Positions 9,437 through 18,120 of a DNA stretch of 40,339 bases are shown one piece after another. The notes beneath the pieces are model-generated. The model did no database searches and was not told where the DNA came from. It worked only from the letters and a program-made list of their open reading frames with translations. The DNA is from an uncultured Bacteroidales bacterium (GTDB taxonomy: Bacteria; Bacteroidota; Bacteroidia; Bacteroidales; P3): the NCBI GenBank assembly GCA_900315935.1, contig ONBB01000016.1, positions 1-40,339 of the forward strand, given 5' to 3'. A program made the translations under genes and the position numbers. Position 1 is the stretch's first letter. Each line of letters starts with the position of its first letter.

Positions 9437-10270
9437 TTATTTTGCGTTGGGGGCTGTCCTTGTCAGATCCAATGTATAAACAACACCTTTGCGCAACGTG
9501 ATACCGTCGGGATTTCCCACTTCTGTATTATAGAATCCATCATCTGTAAGAAATTGTATAGAACTGAGGTGAATGGTGGATCCGGTCATCGGTAACACAA
9601 AGTAATCATAACCCACATTACCAGAAGGATCTATTGTGGCCAACCTATCAAAATATCCCCAATCATCACCAACCACCGTACTTTTATCTTCGACAAAACA
9701 GGCATTCACCGGGTCAATTGCCCCGCCCTCGACCAAATGATTGTCCGCATCATCAACATAAACCCACATGTTGTAGTCCGATGACGAGGCAACACGGATA
9801 ACACAGCAACAGGGAGTGAGCGTTATATTGTTAGTTGTAAGATGTCCCGCCAATGGATAAAAACTACCCTCACCATCACAAGGCGCTTCTACATCACCGT
9901 AATAGCCCGTAGATTCGTCTATATAAACACTATTACGTTCAGTACCAGTGTATACTACCGAGAATCCCTCGGGGCCACCATTATAAATCTTGGCAGGCAC
10001 ACCAGTACCCTCTAGCGACTCAGTATACCATTTGCCCTCACTATTATCATAGTAAATCCTAAAGGCCACATCATTGATGACAAGAACATCCCCTTGCTCC
10101 CATATCAATCCATAACTTGCCCATCCCAATTTACTGCCATCGGGGCTGGTAAACTGGGGCGGATTAACAACAAACTGATTATAGGAACGCACTGCGGCAG
10201 GCTCCTTCACGCACGAGGTCAGCAACAACGGCAGAGCCGCGAGAAAATATAGAAATCTGTGTGTATTCAT
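9437..10270 (-). CDS. Lipoprotein, possibly fimbrillin-like, 277 aa
   Basis: A lipoprotein signal ends in the lipobox LLTSC (Cys20), so the mature protein is lipid-anchored in the cell envelope. The rest is beta-rich and Gly/Asp/Tyr-rich. Its layout, with an N-terminal beta domain, then LTPCCCVIRVASSSDYN at about 141-157 and a closing KGVVYTLDLT strand, resembles two-domain fimbrillin-type proteins of Bacteroidales, but no residue proves that. Codon use is clearly more AT-rich than in the neighbours. It lies 40 bp after the small gene 10311-10574 on the same strand and is probably cotranscribed with it. Lipoprotein call firm, fimbrillin call tentative. Confidence 0.75.
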   Translation of the reverse strand: MNTHRFLYFLAALPLLLTSCVKEPAAVRSYNQFVVNPPQFTSPDGSKLGWASYGLIWEQGDVLVINDVAFRIYYDNSEGKWYTESLEGTGVPAKIYNGGPEGFSVVYTGTERNSVYIDESTGYYGDVEAPCDGEGSFYPLAGHLTTNNITLTPCCCVIRVASSSDYNMWVYVDDADNHLVEGGAIDPVNACFVEDKSTVVGDDWGYFDRLATIDPSGNVGYDYFVLPMTGSTIHLSSIQFLTDDGFYNTEVGNPDGITLRKGVVYTLDLTRTAPNAK

Positions 10271-10310
10271 AATGCTGTTTTTTTTCGACTAGAACCAAAT
10301 CGAACATGAT

Positions 10311-10574
10311 TTAGATGGAACCCCATGGGTTCTCTCCGAACCAGCCACCACTTCCATCGCCACTCACATCCTGACTCCCAAAATTGGCTGCCAGCGGGTT
10401 ATTCCCCGCCGTGTTCGCTCCTGTAGCATTCATACCCGAAACCTCCTGCATTTCATTCCACAAATCTTCCATCCCGATTGTTGTACCGAAAGACCGGAGA
10501 TTAGATTGAGCAAATCCCCTCTCGGTGCGGAACTGCACGATGGTCAATTCGGGGGCCGTGTATTTGTTTTTCAT
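10311..10574 (-). CDS. Small protein with N-terminal TERGFA motif, 87 aa
   Basis: The protein begins KYTAPELTIVQFRTERGFAQS, a pattern (Y-x-x-P, beta strand, T-E-x-G-F-A-x-S) that I associate with small Bacteroidales ORFs found next to surface-protein genes. After this short strand the sequence turns to Asn/Gly/Ala-rich low complexity and ends GGWFGENPWGSI. There is no ordinary signal peptide. It is followed after 40 bp by the lipoprotein gene and preceded by a -7 box, so it is the first gene of a two-gene operon. It might be a precursor peptide, a pilus accessory or an export substrate; none is shown. Gene reality is likely, function unknown. Confidence 0.65.
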   Translation of the reverse strand: MKNKYTAPELTIVQFRTERGFAQSNLRSFGTTIGMEDLWNEMQEVSGMNATGANTAGNNPLAANFGSQDVSGDGSGGWFGENPWGSI

Positions 10575-10665
10575 AGGTTACTATGTAGTATATAGTTTTT
10601 TATAATCAATTTACATCCAACAAGATATACGATTACAACATACGTGAATCGCTACCTTTTGTGGT

Positions 10666-10674
10666 GCAAAGATA
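10666..10674 (-). promoter_or_regulatory. -7 box of the small-protein/lipoprotein operon
   Basis: The minus strand reads TATCTTTGC about 90 bases before the start at 10574, matching TAnnTTTGC. A correctly spaced TTTG is not evident. Two GTTAA-containing repeats lie just upstream, at the end of feoAB. Confidence 0.55.
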
Positions 10675-10706
10675 CAAAAACTTTTGCAAACAGATGTTAA
10701 CGAATG

Positions 10707-13274
10707 TTAAAATAGCAGGCTGCCCAGCTGGAAGACCGAGGCTGCGACCACCCATGCCAGGCCGATGGTGTAGGCCATGGTGAAGAGCGCCCAGCGCCAG
10801 CGGCCGCTCTCGTTGCGGATGGCCACCACCGCCGACAGGCAGGGCATGTACAGCAGCACGAACAGCAGCATCGACAGCGCCGAGAGGGGCGACATGTTGT
10901 CGCGGATAAGGGTGGCGATGCGGCCGGTAGACTCTTCGGAAGATTCAGAAGATTCAGAATAATCAGAATATTCAGAATAATCAGAATATTCAGAATAATC
11001 AGAATATTCCGAAAATTCAGAAGACTCCGAAGATTCCAGGGCTTCCGGGGAGACAGAATACAGCACTCCCATGGTGGAGGCCACCACCTCCTTGGCGAAG
11101 ACGCCGGAGAGGAGGGCCACCGACTGGCGCCAGTCGAAGCCGCAGGGCTTCATCACCGGCTCGATGGTCTTGCCAATCTGGGCCATGTAGCTGTGCTCGG
11201 ACTGGTACTTGGCATCCTCGTGGTGGGGGAAGTAACTCAAGGCCCAGACGATGATGGAGGCGCCGAGGATGATGGTGGCCATCTTCTTGAGGTACTCCTT
11301 GCCCTTCTCCCAGGTGTGGCGCAGCACGGCCTTGGCGGTCGGCATGCGGTAGGGCGGCAGCTCCATGACGAAGGGCAGCGAGTCGCCCTTGACGAAGTAG
11401 CGGCTGAAAAGCTTGGCCATCAGCACACTCATCACCATGCCCAGCAGGTAGAGCCCCATGATGACGTAGGCGGCATGGGTGGAGAAGAAGGCCGAGCAGA
11501 GGATGACGTAGACCGGGATGCGGGCCGAGCACGACATCATGGGGATGACGAGCATGGTGAGCAGGCGCGACTTGCGGTCCTCGATGGTGCGGGTGGCCAT
11601 GATAGCGGGCACGTTGCAGCCGAAGCCCATGATCATGGGGATGAAGCTCTTGCCGTGGAGGCCCATGCGGTGCATCAACTTGTCCATGATGAAGGCGGCG
11701 CGGGCCATGTAGCCGCTGTCCTCCATAAAGGAGATGAAGAGGTACAATATCAATATATTGGGCAGGAAGACAAGCACGGAGCCGACGCCGGTGATGATGC
11801 CGTCGACCAGCAGGCTGCGCCAGGGCCCCTCGCTCATCAGGTCCCCCACCCTCTCGCCCAGCCAGCCAAAGAGGGCGTCGATCCAGTCCATGGGGTAGGC
11901 GCCGAGGGTGAAGGTGCACCAGAAGGTGAAGAAGAGGAAGAGGAGGAAGATGGGGTAGCCGAGCCAGCGGTGGGTAACCACGGCGTCGAGGCGGTCGGTG
12001 AGGCGGTGCAGGGTGGCCTTCTCGTTCTTCTGGTAGCATTCGGCCAGCGCGCCGCGCACAAAGGCGTACTTGGCGTCGGTGATGGCGGACTCGATGTCCT
12101 GCGGCTCGGGCTCGACATCCACATTGTGGCCGGCCTTCGATCCTTCGACGAAGCGGCGGCCGCTGCTTTTCTTGAACTCGGCGGCAATCCGGTCGCGCAT
12201 CTGCAGCACGCTGCCGTCGGGGTCGCGCTCGGCGGCATACTGCTCCAGCTGGCGGTCGTTCTCCAGGAGCTTGATAGCGAGGAAGCGGGTGGAGAGCGTG
12301 TCGGAGAAGCCGTGCTCGTAGAGGTGGGTGCGCAGGCGCTTGATGCAGGGCTCGAGGGCAGGGCCATGGTTGACATGGATATGGCGGAAGAGGGGGGGCT
12401 GGGGGTTCTGAATATTCTGAGTGTTCTGAATTTTCTGATTATTCTGATTATTCTGAATATTCTGAGTGCTTTCAAAGACTTCGATTATCTTGTCGAACAG
12501 GCTGCCGATGCCCTGGCCGCTGCGGCCGGTGGTGGGCACAATGGGCATGCCCAGCAGGGTGGAAAGCTGGCCGATGTCCAGGCGGTCGCCGCTGCGCTGC
12601 AGCTCGTCGTACATGTTGAGCGCCATCACCATGGTGATGTCCATGTCGATGAGTTGGGTGGTGAGGTAGAGGTTGCGCTCGAGGTTGCTGCCGTCGACCA
12701 CGTTGAGGATGATGTCGGGCGAACGCTCGATGATATGCTTGCGGACGTAGAGCTCTTCGGGCGAGTAGGCGGAGAGGGAGTAGGTGCCGGGGAGGTCGGT
12801 GAGGTTGAAGGTGTAGCCGCCGTATTTGAAGGTGCCCACCTTCTCGTCGACGGTAACGCCGCTGTAGTTGCCCACCCGCTCGTGGGCGTGGGCGGCCACG
12901 TTGAAGATGCTGGTCTTGCCGCAGTTGGGGTTGCCCACGAGGGCCACGTTGATGGTGCGGCTGCGCTCGCGGACGATGTGCTGCAGGGTGGTCTCCTCGG
13001 CCTCGAGGGTGCGGTAGTCGTCGTGGTTCACTATCTCGCGCTCGGCCTCATCGGGGGTTACGATTTCGACCTTCATGGCATCGCTGCGCCGCAGCGACAC
13101 CTCGAAGTTGAGTATTCTATATTTAATAGGGTCGTTGAGCGGGGCATTCAGGACGGAAGTAACCTCGACCCCCTTGATGAAACCCATCTCGATGATGCGC
13201 TTGCGGAAGGCTCCGTGGCCCGAAACACGTACCACCACTCCACGTTCACCAGATTGTAAATCAGACAGTAGCAT
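10707..13274 (-). CDS. feoB: FeoA-FeoB fusion, ferrous iron transporter, 855 aa
   Basis: Imports Fe2+ across the inner membrane under GTP control. Residues 1-74 are a FeoA (SH3-like) domain fused to FeoB, as is common in Bacteroidota. The GTPase domain follows with G1 GNPNCGKTS (about 115-123), G3 DLPGTYSL and G4 NMYDE, then a GDI-like helical region and a polytopic core with the Gate motifs (FLPNILILYLFISFMEDSGYMARAAF region; GFGCNVPA) to the C-terminus. Two low-complexity linkers interrupt the family pattern: a Gln/Asn stretch at about 269-290 and a Ser/Glu/Tyr/Asp stretch at about 747-780, the latter between transmembrane segments. Both are encoded by a 9-bp DNA repeat, in opposite orientations. 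The gene has its own promoter and is divergent from the flippase gene. Expression is probably iron-responsive, but no Fur box was identified. Confidence 0.95.
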   Translation of the reverse strand: MLLSDLQSGERGVVVRVSGHGAFRKRIIEMGFIKGVEVTSVLNAPLNDPIKYRILNFEVSLRRSDAMKVEIVTPDEAEREIVNHDDYRTLEAEETTLQHIVRERSRTINVALVGNPNCGKTSIFNVAAHAHERVGNYSGVTVDEKVGTFKYGGYTFNLTDLPGTYSLSAYSPEELYVRKHIIERSPDIILNVVDGSNLERNLYLTTQLIDMDITMVMALNMYDELQRSGDRLDIGQLSTLLGMPIVPTTGRSGQGIGSLFDKIIEVFESTQNIQNNQNNQKIQNTQNIQNPQPPLFRHIHVNHGPALEPCIKRLRTHLYEHGFSDTLSTRFLAIKLLENDRQLEQYAAERDPDGSVLQMRDRIAAEFKKSSGRRFVEGSKAGHNVDVEPEPQDIESAITDAKYAFVRGALAECYQKNEKATLHRLTDRLDAVVTHRWLGYPIFLLFLFFTFWCTFTLGAYPMDWIDALFGWLGERVGDLMSEGPWRSLLVDGIITGVGSVLVFLPNILILYLFISFMEDSGYMARAAFIMDKLMHRMGLHGKSFIPMIMGFGCNVPAIMATRTIEDRKSRLLTMLVIPMMSCSARIPVYVILCSAFFSTHAAYVIMGLYLLGMVMSVLMAKLFSRYFVKGDSLPFVMELPPYRMPTAKAVLRHTWEKGKEYLKKMATIILGASIIVWALSYFPHHEDAKYQSEHSYMAQIGKTIEPVMKPCGFDWRQSVALLSGVFAKEVVASTMGVLYSVSPEALESSESSEFSEYSDYSEYSDYSEYSDYSESSESSEESTGRIATLIRDNMSPLSALSMLLFVLLYMPCLSAVVAIRNESGRWRWALFTMAYTIGLAWVVAASVFQLGSLLF
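10935..11033 (-). repeat. 9-bp tandem repeat in feoB, tract 2 (Ser/Glu/Tyr linker)
   Basis: Eleven units of nine bases, core TTCAGAATA or ATCAGAATA on the plus strand, read in the gene as Ser-Glu-Tyr and Ser-Asp-Tyr triplets. Copy number can change in steps of three codons without a frameshift. Confidence 0.9.
12406..12468 (-). repeat. 9-bp tandem repeat in feoB, tract 1 (Gln/Asn linker)
   Basis: Seven units of nine bases, core TTCTGAATA or TTCTGATTA on the plus strand, read in the gene as Gln-Asn-Ile/Asn/Thr. The core is the reverse complement of that in tract 2, so the same DNA element sits in both orientations in one gene. Confidence 0.9.
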
Positions 13275-13299
13275 AAAAACAATATTCTTACTTCAGTTT

Positions 13300-13308
13300 G
13301 CAAAGATA
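13300..13308 (-). promoter_or_regulatory. -7 box of feoAB
   Basis: The minus strand reads TATCTTTGC 26 bases before the feoAB start at 13274. No good TTTG lies at the usual distance upstream. The 144-bp gap also must hold the promoter of the divergent flippase gene, which I cannot assign. Confidence 0.55.
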
Positions 13309-13418
13309 CGAAAAAGAGGCCATACGGAACCTCACCAATTGTGGTGATGTGGGCTGCAAAAACAAAAATCCCCCTATATAATACAATATAATATACGCCT
13401 GTGCGTTACCCTGCGTAT

Positions 13419-14900
13419 ATGGCGTCACTGAAGAAGTTACTCTCCGACTCGGTCGTCTACGGCCTGAGCAGCATTGTGGGCAGGTTCCTCAACTACCTGC
13501 TCTTCCCGGTCTACACCTACCACATCTCGGCGGCCTCGGGCGGCTACGGTGTGGTAACCGAGGTGTATGCCTACACGGCGCTGCTGCTGGTGGTGCTCAC
13601 CTTCGGCATGGAGACGACCTATTTCTACTACTCGAACCGCGAGGGCATGGACCGTCGGCAGGTGTTCTCCACCTCGCTGGGGGCTGTGGGCGCGGTGTCG
13701 GCGCTGTTTGTGGCGCTGGTGATGCTCTTCATCGGCCCGGTCAGTGCCTTCATGGGCTACAGCGACCACCCCGAATACATCCGCGCCATGGCCTGCGTGG
13801 TGGCCCTCGACGCCTTCCAGGCCATCCTCTTCGCCCGCCTGCGACAGGAGGGGCGTCCGTGGAAATTCTTCGCGCTGAAGATGGCGTTCATCGTCATCAG
13901 CATGGCGCTGAACCTCTTTGTCTTCCTGGTGGCGCCGCACTGGAGCCACCTGCCGTGGATGGCGTGGTACGACGAGGCCAACAACGTGAAGTACATCTTC
14001 TACATCAACCTTTTCTGCTCCGCTGTTGTTACGCTCGGCTTTGTCAAGGAGCTCAAGGATTTCCGGCTCTCCCTTTTCAGCACAGAGCTACTCAAGCAGA
14101 TGCTGCGCTATGCCTGGCCGTTGCTGCTGTTCGGCATTGTGGGCATCTTCAACCAGGTGGCCGACAAGATGCTGCTGCCCCGCCTGCTGCCCGGCGACGA
14201 GGGGCATGTGCAGCTCGGCATCTACGGCGCCTGCATCAAGCTGGCCATGATTATGGCCCTCATCACCCAGGCGTTCCGCTACGCCTACGAGCCCTTTGTG
14301 TTCGGAGGGCAGAAAGACAAGCAGAGCAAGGAGACGCAGGCACAGGCGACGAAGTACTTCATCATGTTCACCCTGCTGGCCTTCCTCGCCGTGATGTGCT
14401 ACATCGACGTGCTGCAGTACCTGATGGGCGCCGACTACCGCGAGGCGCTGCCGGCGGTGCCCATCGTGATGATGGCCGAGATACTGATGGGCATCTACTT
14501 CAACCTCTCGTTCTGGTACAAGCTGAACGGGCAGACCTGGTGGGGTGCCGTGATGAGCAGCATAGGGTGCGCGGTGCTGGTGGCGGTGAACATCGCCTTC
14601 GTGCCCCGCATCGGATACATGGCCTGCGCCTGGGGCGGCCTGGCGGGCTACGGCGTGTGCGTACTGATGAGCTACTTCATCGGCCAGCGCAAGAACCCCG
14701 TCCCCTACCCCGTAGGCACCATCGCCGCCTACTTCCTCCTGGCCCTCGCCCTCTATGCCGCCTCCGCCCTCGTCCATATCGAAAGCCTGCCCCTGCGGCT
14801 GACCTACAACACCCTGCTGCTGCTGGTCTACGTGGCCGCCGTGATGTGGGGCGAACGCGCACTGGTACAACGTATTGTAAACAAAATCCCACACCGATGA
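13419..14900 (+). CDS. Oligosaccharide flippase (Wzx/MVF-type), 493 aa
   Basis: A polytopic inner-membrane protein with about 12-14 hydrophobic segments. The N-terminus (LKKLLSDSVVYGLSSIVGRF, then LLFPVYTYHISA...GYGVVTEVYAY) is typical of polysaccharide biosynthesis/MATE-related flippases that move undecaprenyl-linked glycans to the periplasmic face. A central helix with NQVADKMLLPRLLPGDEG and the C-terminal membrane bundle match the family, and 493 residues is normal. ATG 13419 is preferred over GTG 13401 because the extra six codons add no recognisable sequence. Its stop overlaps the next start (ATGA at 14897), so it heads a coupled four-gene unit. The exact glycan is not known, as no glycosyltransferases lie next to it. 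Confidence 0.9.
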   Translation: MASLKKLLSDSVVYGLSSIVGRFLNYLLFPVYTYHISAASGGYGVVTEVYAYTALLLVVLTFGMETTYFYYSNREGMDRRQVFSTSLGAVGAVSALFVALVMLFIGPVSAFMGYSDHPEYIRAMACVVALDAFQAILFARLRQEGRPWKFFALKMAFIVISMALNLFVFLVAPHWSHLPWMAWYDEANNVKYIFYINLFCSAVVTLGFVKELKDFRLSLFSTELLKQMLRYAWPLLLFGIVGIFNQVADKMLLPRLLPGDEGHVQLGIYGACIKLAMIMALITQAFRYAYEPFVFGGQKDKQSKETQAQATKYFIMFTLLAFLAVMCYIDVLQYLMGADYREALPAVPIVMMAEILMGIYFNLSFWYKLNGQTWWGAVMSSIGCAVLVAVNIAFVPRIGYMACAWGGLAGYGVCVLMSYFIGQRKNPVPYPVGTIAAYFLLALALYAASALVHIESLPLRLTYNTLLLLVYVAAVMWGERALVQRIVNKIPHR

Positions 14901-15100
14901 AACGCATCCTCACCCTCTGTGCCCTGACCCTGCTGGCGCTCGGGCTCGGCAGCTGCCACAAGACATGCACCTGCACCACCTACAACAATGTCCAGCACAC
15001 CTACACCGCCGAGGAGGTGGAGGCCGCCGGAGTGTCGTGCTATGACATGCGGTTCCTGGACGACAACTACCAGTACTACGCTGTATGCAGCTGGGACTAG
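14897..15100 (+). CDS. Tiny Cys-rich lipoprotein, 67 aa
   Basis: A lipoprotein signal ends in LGLGSC (Cys20), followed by a short mature peptide that starts HKTCTCTTYNN and has later cysteines (VSCYDM and AVCSWD). The ATG overlaps the flippase stop (ATGA) and its end overlaps the radical SAM start by 16 bases, so translation is coupled on both sides. The mature domain of about 48 residues with four further cysteines is likely disulfide-bonded in the periplasm. Family and function unknown. It is easy to miss because a longer frame-shifted reading covers it. Confidence 0.75.
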   Translation: MKRILTLCALTLLALGLGSCHKTCTCTTYNNVQHTYTAEEVEAAGVSCYDMRFLDDNYQYYAVCSWD

Positions 15101-15999
15101 AGACCTGCCAACTCTGTCCGCGCCGCTGCGGCACCGACCGCCGGGCCGCGGCCGGCTACTGCGGCGCCCCGGAGCGACTGGCGGTGGCCGCCGTCTGCAT
15201 CCACCGCGGCGAAGAGCCCCCGCTGGCCGGTCTGGTCAACGTGTTCTTCGCCCACTGCAACCTCCATTGCATCTACTGCCAGAACCACGCCATCAGCGGC
15301 CGCATGGTCAATCGCTCCTATATACATTATAATACACTCGACACCCTGGCCGACCGCATCGCCGCCCTGCTGCCGCAGAGCAACGGGCTGCTGGGGCTGG
15401 TCTCCGCCTCGCACTACGCCCACCTCGTCGACCCCCTGCTGCAGGCACTGCACCTGCGCGGGATGCAACCCACGGTGGTCTACAACAGCAGTGGATACGA
15501 GCGCGTGGAGACCCTGCAAAGGCTGGAGGGGCTGGTCGACATCTACCTGCCCGACCTCAAATACATGGACCCCACCCTGGCCGAAGCCTGCAGCCATGCG
15601 CCCGACTACCCCGCCGTTGCCGCCGCCGCACTGAAGGAAATGCAGCGGCAGGTGGGCGCCAGCCTCAAGACGGACGAGCGGGGCGTGGCCTTCCGCGGCA
15701 TGGTGGTGCGCCACCTGGTGCTGCCCGGGCACGTGGAAAACTCGCTGCAATGCCTCGAGTGGCTGGCCGACAACTTCCCCCTGTCGACCCATCTCTCGCT
15801 CATGGCGCAGTACTTTCCCCCGAAGGCTGGCCTGCCGGCGCCGCTCGACCGCACGCTCACCGCCGGGGAGTACGCCCTCGTTACCGACCGCTACACCGCC
15901 CTGGGCTTCACCCGCGGCTGGCTGCAATCCCTCGATGCCGAGAGCCACTACCGCCCCGATTTCAACCGAACCGACAACCCATTTGAACCCATCCCATGA
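15085..15999 (+). CDS. Radical SAM protein, PflA-like (COG1313 type), 304 aa
   Basis: The radical SAM cluster motif CxxxCxxC is present as Cys58, Cys62, Cys65 (CNLHCIYCQN), expected to hold a 4Fe-4S cluster that cleaves S-adenosylmethionine. An N-terminal cysteine set (Cys8, Cys11, Cys15, Cys26) matches the extra motif of the putative pyruvate formate-lyase activating enzyme-like group. Later segments VYNSSGYERVE and DIYLPDLKYMDP match the SAM-barrel strands of that family. No PFL gene is in the window, so the substrate is unknown. The start ATG 15085 lies inside the lipoprotein gene; the stop overlaps the next start (ATGA at 15996). Confidence 0.88.
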   Translation: MQLGLETCQLCPRRCGTDRRAAAGYCGAPERLAVAAVCIHRGEEPPLAGLVNVFFAHCNLHCIYCQNHAISGRMVNRSYIHYNTLDTLADRIAALLPQSNGLLGLVSASHYAHLVDPLLQALHLRGMQPTVVYNSSGYERVETLQRLEGLVDIYLPDLKYMDPTLAEACSHAPDYPAVAAAALKEMQRQVGASLKTDERGVAFRGMVVRHLVLPGHVENSLQCLEWLADNFPLSTHLSLMAQYFPPKAGLPAPLDRTLTAGEYALVTDRYTALGFTRGWLQSLDAESHYRPDFNRTDNPFEPIP

Positions 16000-16541
16000 A
16001 GAAACCCACGATACACACCCTCGACATGGAAGAAGAGCTGGAATACGACAACACCGCCATGCTTTTCTTCCACACCGACTCACCGGGATACGTATTCGTC
16101 AACGACCTCAACCGCCTGCTCCGGCTACGTCTGTCGCGCAAAGCCGACATCGACCTCTACAATCTGCACTGGCCCTTCTACCTCTACAGAGACAACATTT
16201 CCAAGCTGACCTACCTCGTCATCGAACGCCCACAAGACAGCGGCCGGAATACCGGCCACTGGAAAGCTGGCCACAAACTGCTCATCATCAAAGGCGACGG
16301 TGCCGACGAGCGCGCCCAGGACATCCACGACCTCTTCGCCTCGCCGAGGCTGGCAGAGGCTGGCAGATTCCACCTCAACGAAGAGCAGCAACTTATCCTG
16401 GAGGCGTACCAACAGGAACTCACGCCCGTCAGCCGCCTGACCGACAGCGTGCCACACTCCGACAAAGCCGCCAAAGAACACGACAGACTGGAAGTCTTGA
16501 CGCTCAACCTGCTGGACCAACTGAACTTCCTCGGGATATGA
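15996..16541 (+). CDS. IPExxxVDY-like family protein, 181 aa
   Basis: A cytoplasmic protein without signal or membrane segments. The order of elements, with an acidic start, YVFVNDLNRLLRLRL, the strand pattern WPFYLYRD...LTYLVIERPQ and then HKLLIIKGDG, resembles the Bacteroidota IPExxxVDY family, which has unknown function. The namesake motif is not clear here, so the link is tentative. A C-terminal extension of about 50 residues is polar and helical. It is translationally coupled to the radical SAM gene (ATGA) and is the last gene before the pepD promoter. Confidence 0.6.
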   Translation: MKKPTIHTLDMEEELEYDNTAMLFFHTDSPGYVFVNDLNRLLRLRLSRKADIDLYNLHWPFYLYRDNISKLTYLVIERPQDSGRNTGHWKAGHKLLIIKGDGADERAQDIHDLFASPRLAEAGRFHLNEEQQLILEAYQQELTPVSRLTDSVPHSDKAAKEHDRLEVLTLNLLDQLNFLGI

Positions 16542-16555
16542 TTTTTTTGAATATT

Positions 16556-16589
16556 TTTGTGCAGTATCAAAAAAAATGCGTATATTTGC
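16556..16589 (+). promoter_or_regulatory. Promoter of pepD
   Basis: TTTG (16556-16559), 21 bases, then TATATTTGC (16581-16589). It places transcription start near 16595, which rules out an earlier in-frame start at 16576 and supports ATG 16636. Confidence 0.8.
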
Positions 16590-16635
16590 ACCTTGTAAAA
16601 ACCCAATAAATCAACAACATAAAACAACACCAATC

Positions 16636-18099
16636 ATGGCAACAAAAAGCATTAAAGACCTCGAACCCAAAGAATTATGGAGTAACTTCTACGCCCTGAC
16701 GCAGTGCCCCCGCCCCTCGAAGCACGAAGAGAAAGTGCGCGAATACATCGTCGGATGGGCCAAAAAGAACAAAATTGACTGCCGCGTGGACAAGGTGGGC
16801 AACATCATCCTGAGCAAGCCCGCCACCAAGGGCATGGAGAAAGTGCGCCCCGTGGTGCTCCAGGCCCACATGGACATGGTGCCCCAGGCCCGTGCCGGCA
16901 AGAAGTTCGACTTCCAGAAAGACCCCATCAAGACCAAGATTGTGGGCGACTGGGTCTATGCCGACGACACCACCCTCGGCGCCGACAACGGCCTCGGCGT
17001 GGCCGCCATCATGGCCGTCTTCGCCAGCAAGACCGCCAAGCACGGCCCCCTCGAGGCCCTCATCACCACCGACGAGGAGACCGGCATGACCGGCGCCTTC
17101 GGCCTCAAGAAAGGCGAGTTGCACGGCGACTACCTCATCAACCTCGACTCCGAGACCGAGGGCGAGCTCTACGTGGGCTGCGCCGGCGGCATCGACGCCT
17201 CCATGACCCTCCCCTACAAGACCGAAAAGGCGCCCAAAGGCATGGTGGCCTACAAGCTGACCCTCGGCGGCCTCAAAGGCGGCCACAGCGGCATGGAAAT
17301 CAACACCGGCCGCGCCAACGTCAACAAGCTCCTCTTCCGCCACCTCCGCTGGGTGGCCGAGTGCGGCATCCGCATCATCAGCATCAACGGCGGCAACATG
17401 CGCAACGCCATCCCGCGCGACGCCGAGGCCGTCATCGCCTTCCCCAAAGAGCACACCGAGTGCATCCTGCAGGAATTCGACAAAGTGGCCGGATGGATCA
17501 AGAAAGAGCTGGACGGCGTGGAACCCGACTTCTGCATCAGCTACGAGAAAGTCCGCATGGCCACCAACGTGATGACCGCCAAGGACACCCAGAAAATCAT
17601 CAACATGATGATGGTGGCCCCCAACGGCGTCATCCGCATGAGCCGCGACATGGAAGGTCTCGTCGAGACCTCGCTCAACCTGGCCATCGTCAAGACCGAC
17701 GGCAAGCAGTTCACCATGCACGCCCTGCTGCGCTCCAGCGTTGACACCGCCAAGGAGGCACTGGCCGAGCGCCTGGTCTGCCTGGCCGAGCTCAGCGGCG
17801 GCAAATGCAAGCTCAGCGGCGCCTACCCGGGATGGAAACCCAACATGAAGAGCGACCTGCTCAAGACCATGAAGGCCACCTACAAGAAGCTCTACAAGAA
17901 AGAGCCCGCCGTCATGGCCATCCACGCCGGCCTCGAATGCGGCCTGCTCGGCGCCAACTACCCCGACATGGAGATGATCTCCTTCGGTCCCACCATCGAG
18001 AGCCCCCACAGCCCCGACGAGCGCACCAACATCCCCAGCAGCAAGAAGTTCTACGACTACCTGCTGGCCACCCTCGAGGCTATCCCCGTCAAGAAGTAA
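16636..18099 (+). CDS. pepD: Aminoacyl-histidine dipeptidase (M20C), 487 aa
   Basis: A cytosolic di-zinc dipeptidase that releases amino acids from Xaa-His and other dipeptides. The start MATKSIKDLEPKELW is typical of Bacteroidota PepD. Metal-site motifs are visible: QAHMDMVPQ (His and Asp ligands, about 77-85), TTLGADNGLGVA (bridging Asp), TTDEETGMTGA (catalytic and ligand Glu), INLDSE, and a C-terminal HAGLECGLL with the last His/Glu. The lid domain sits between. Length is normal for the family. It is a single-gene unit with a good promoter and a strong terminator. It fits the proteolytic lifestyle suggested by the secreted protease downstream. Confidence 0.95.
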   Translation: MATKSIKDLEPKELWSNFYALTQCPRPSKHEEKVREYIVGWAKKNKIDCRVDKVGNIILSKPATKGMEKVRPVVLQAHMDMVPQARAGKKFDFQKDPIKTKIVGDWVYADDTTLGADNGLGVAAIMAVFASKTAKHGPLEALITTDEETGMTGAFGLKKGELHGDYLINLDSETEGELYVGCAGGIDASMTLPYKTEKAPKGMVAYKLTLGGLKGGHSGMEINTGRANVNKLLFRHLRWVAECGIRIISINGGNMRNAIPRDAEAVIAFPKEHTECILQEFDKVAGWIKKELDGVEPDFCISYEKVRMATNVMTAKDTQKIINMMMVAPNGVIRMSRDMEGLVETSLNLAIVKTDGKQFTMHALLRSSVDTAKEALAERLVCLAELSGGKCKLSGAYPGWKPNMKSDLLKTMKATYKKLYKKEPAVMAIHAGLECGLLGANYPDMEMISFGPTIESPHSPDERTNIPSSKKFYDYLLATLEAIPVKK

Positions 18100-18120
18100 C
18101 CTCCGCCCCAGCGGAACAAA

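Noticed and set aside
16576-16635. Longer N-terminus of PepD
   Set aside because: The promoter -7 box at 16581-16589 lies inside this stretch, so it cannot be translated from that promoter.
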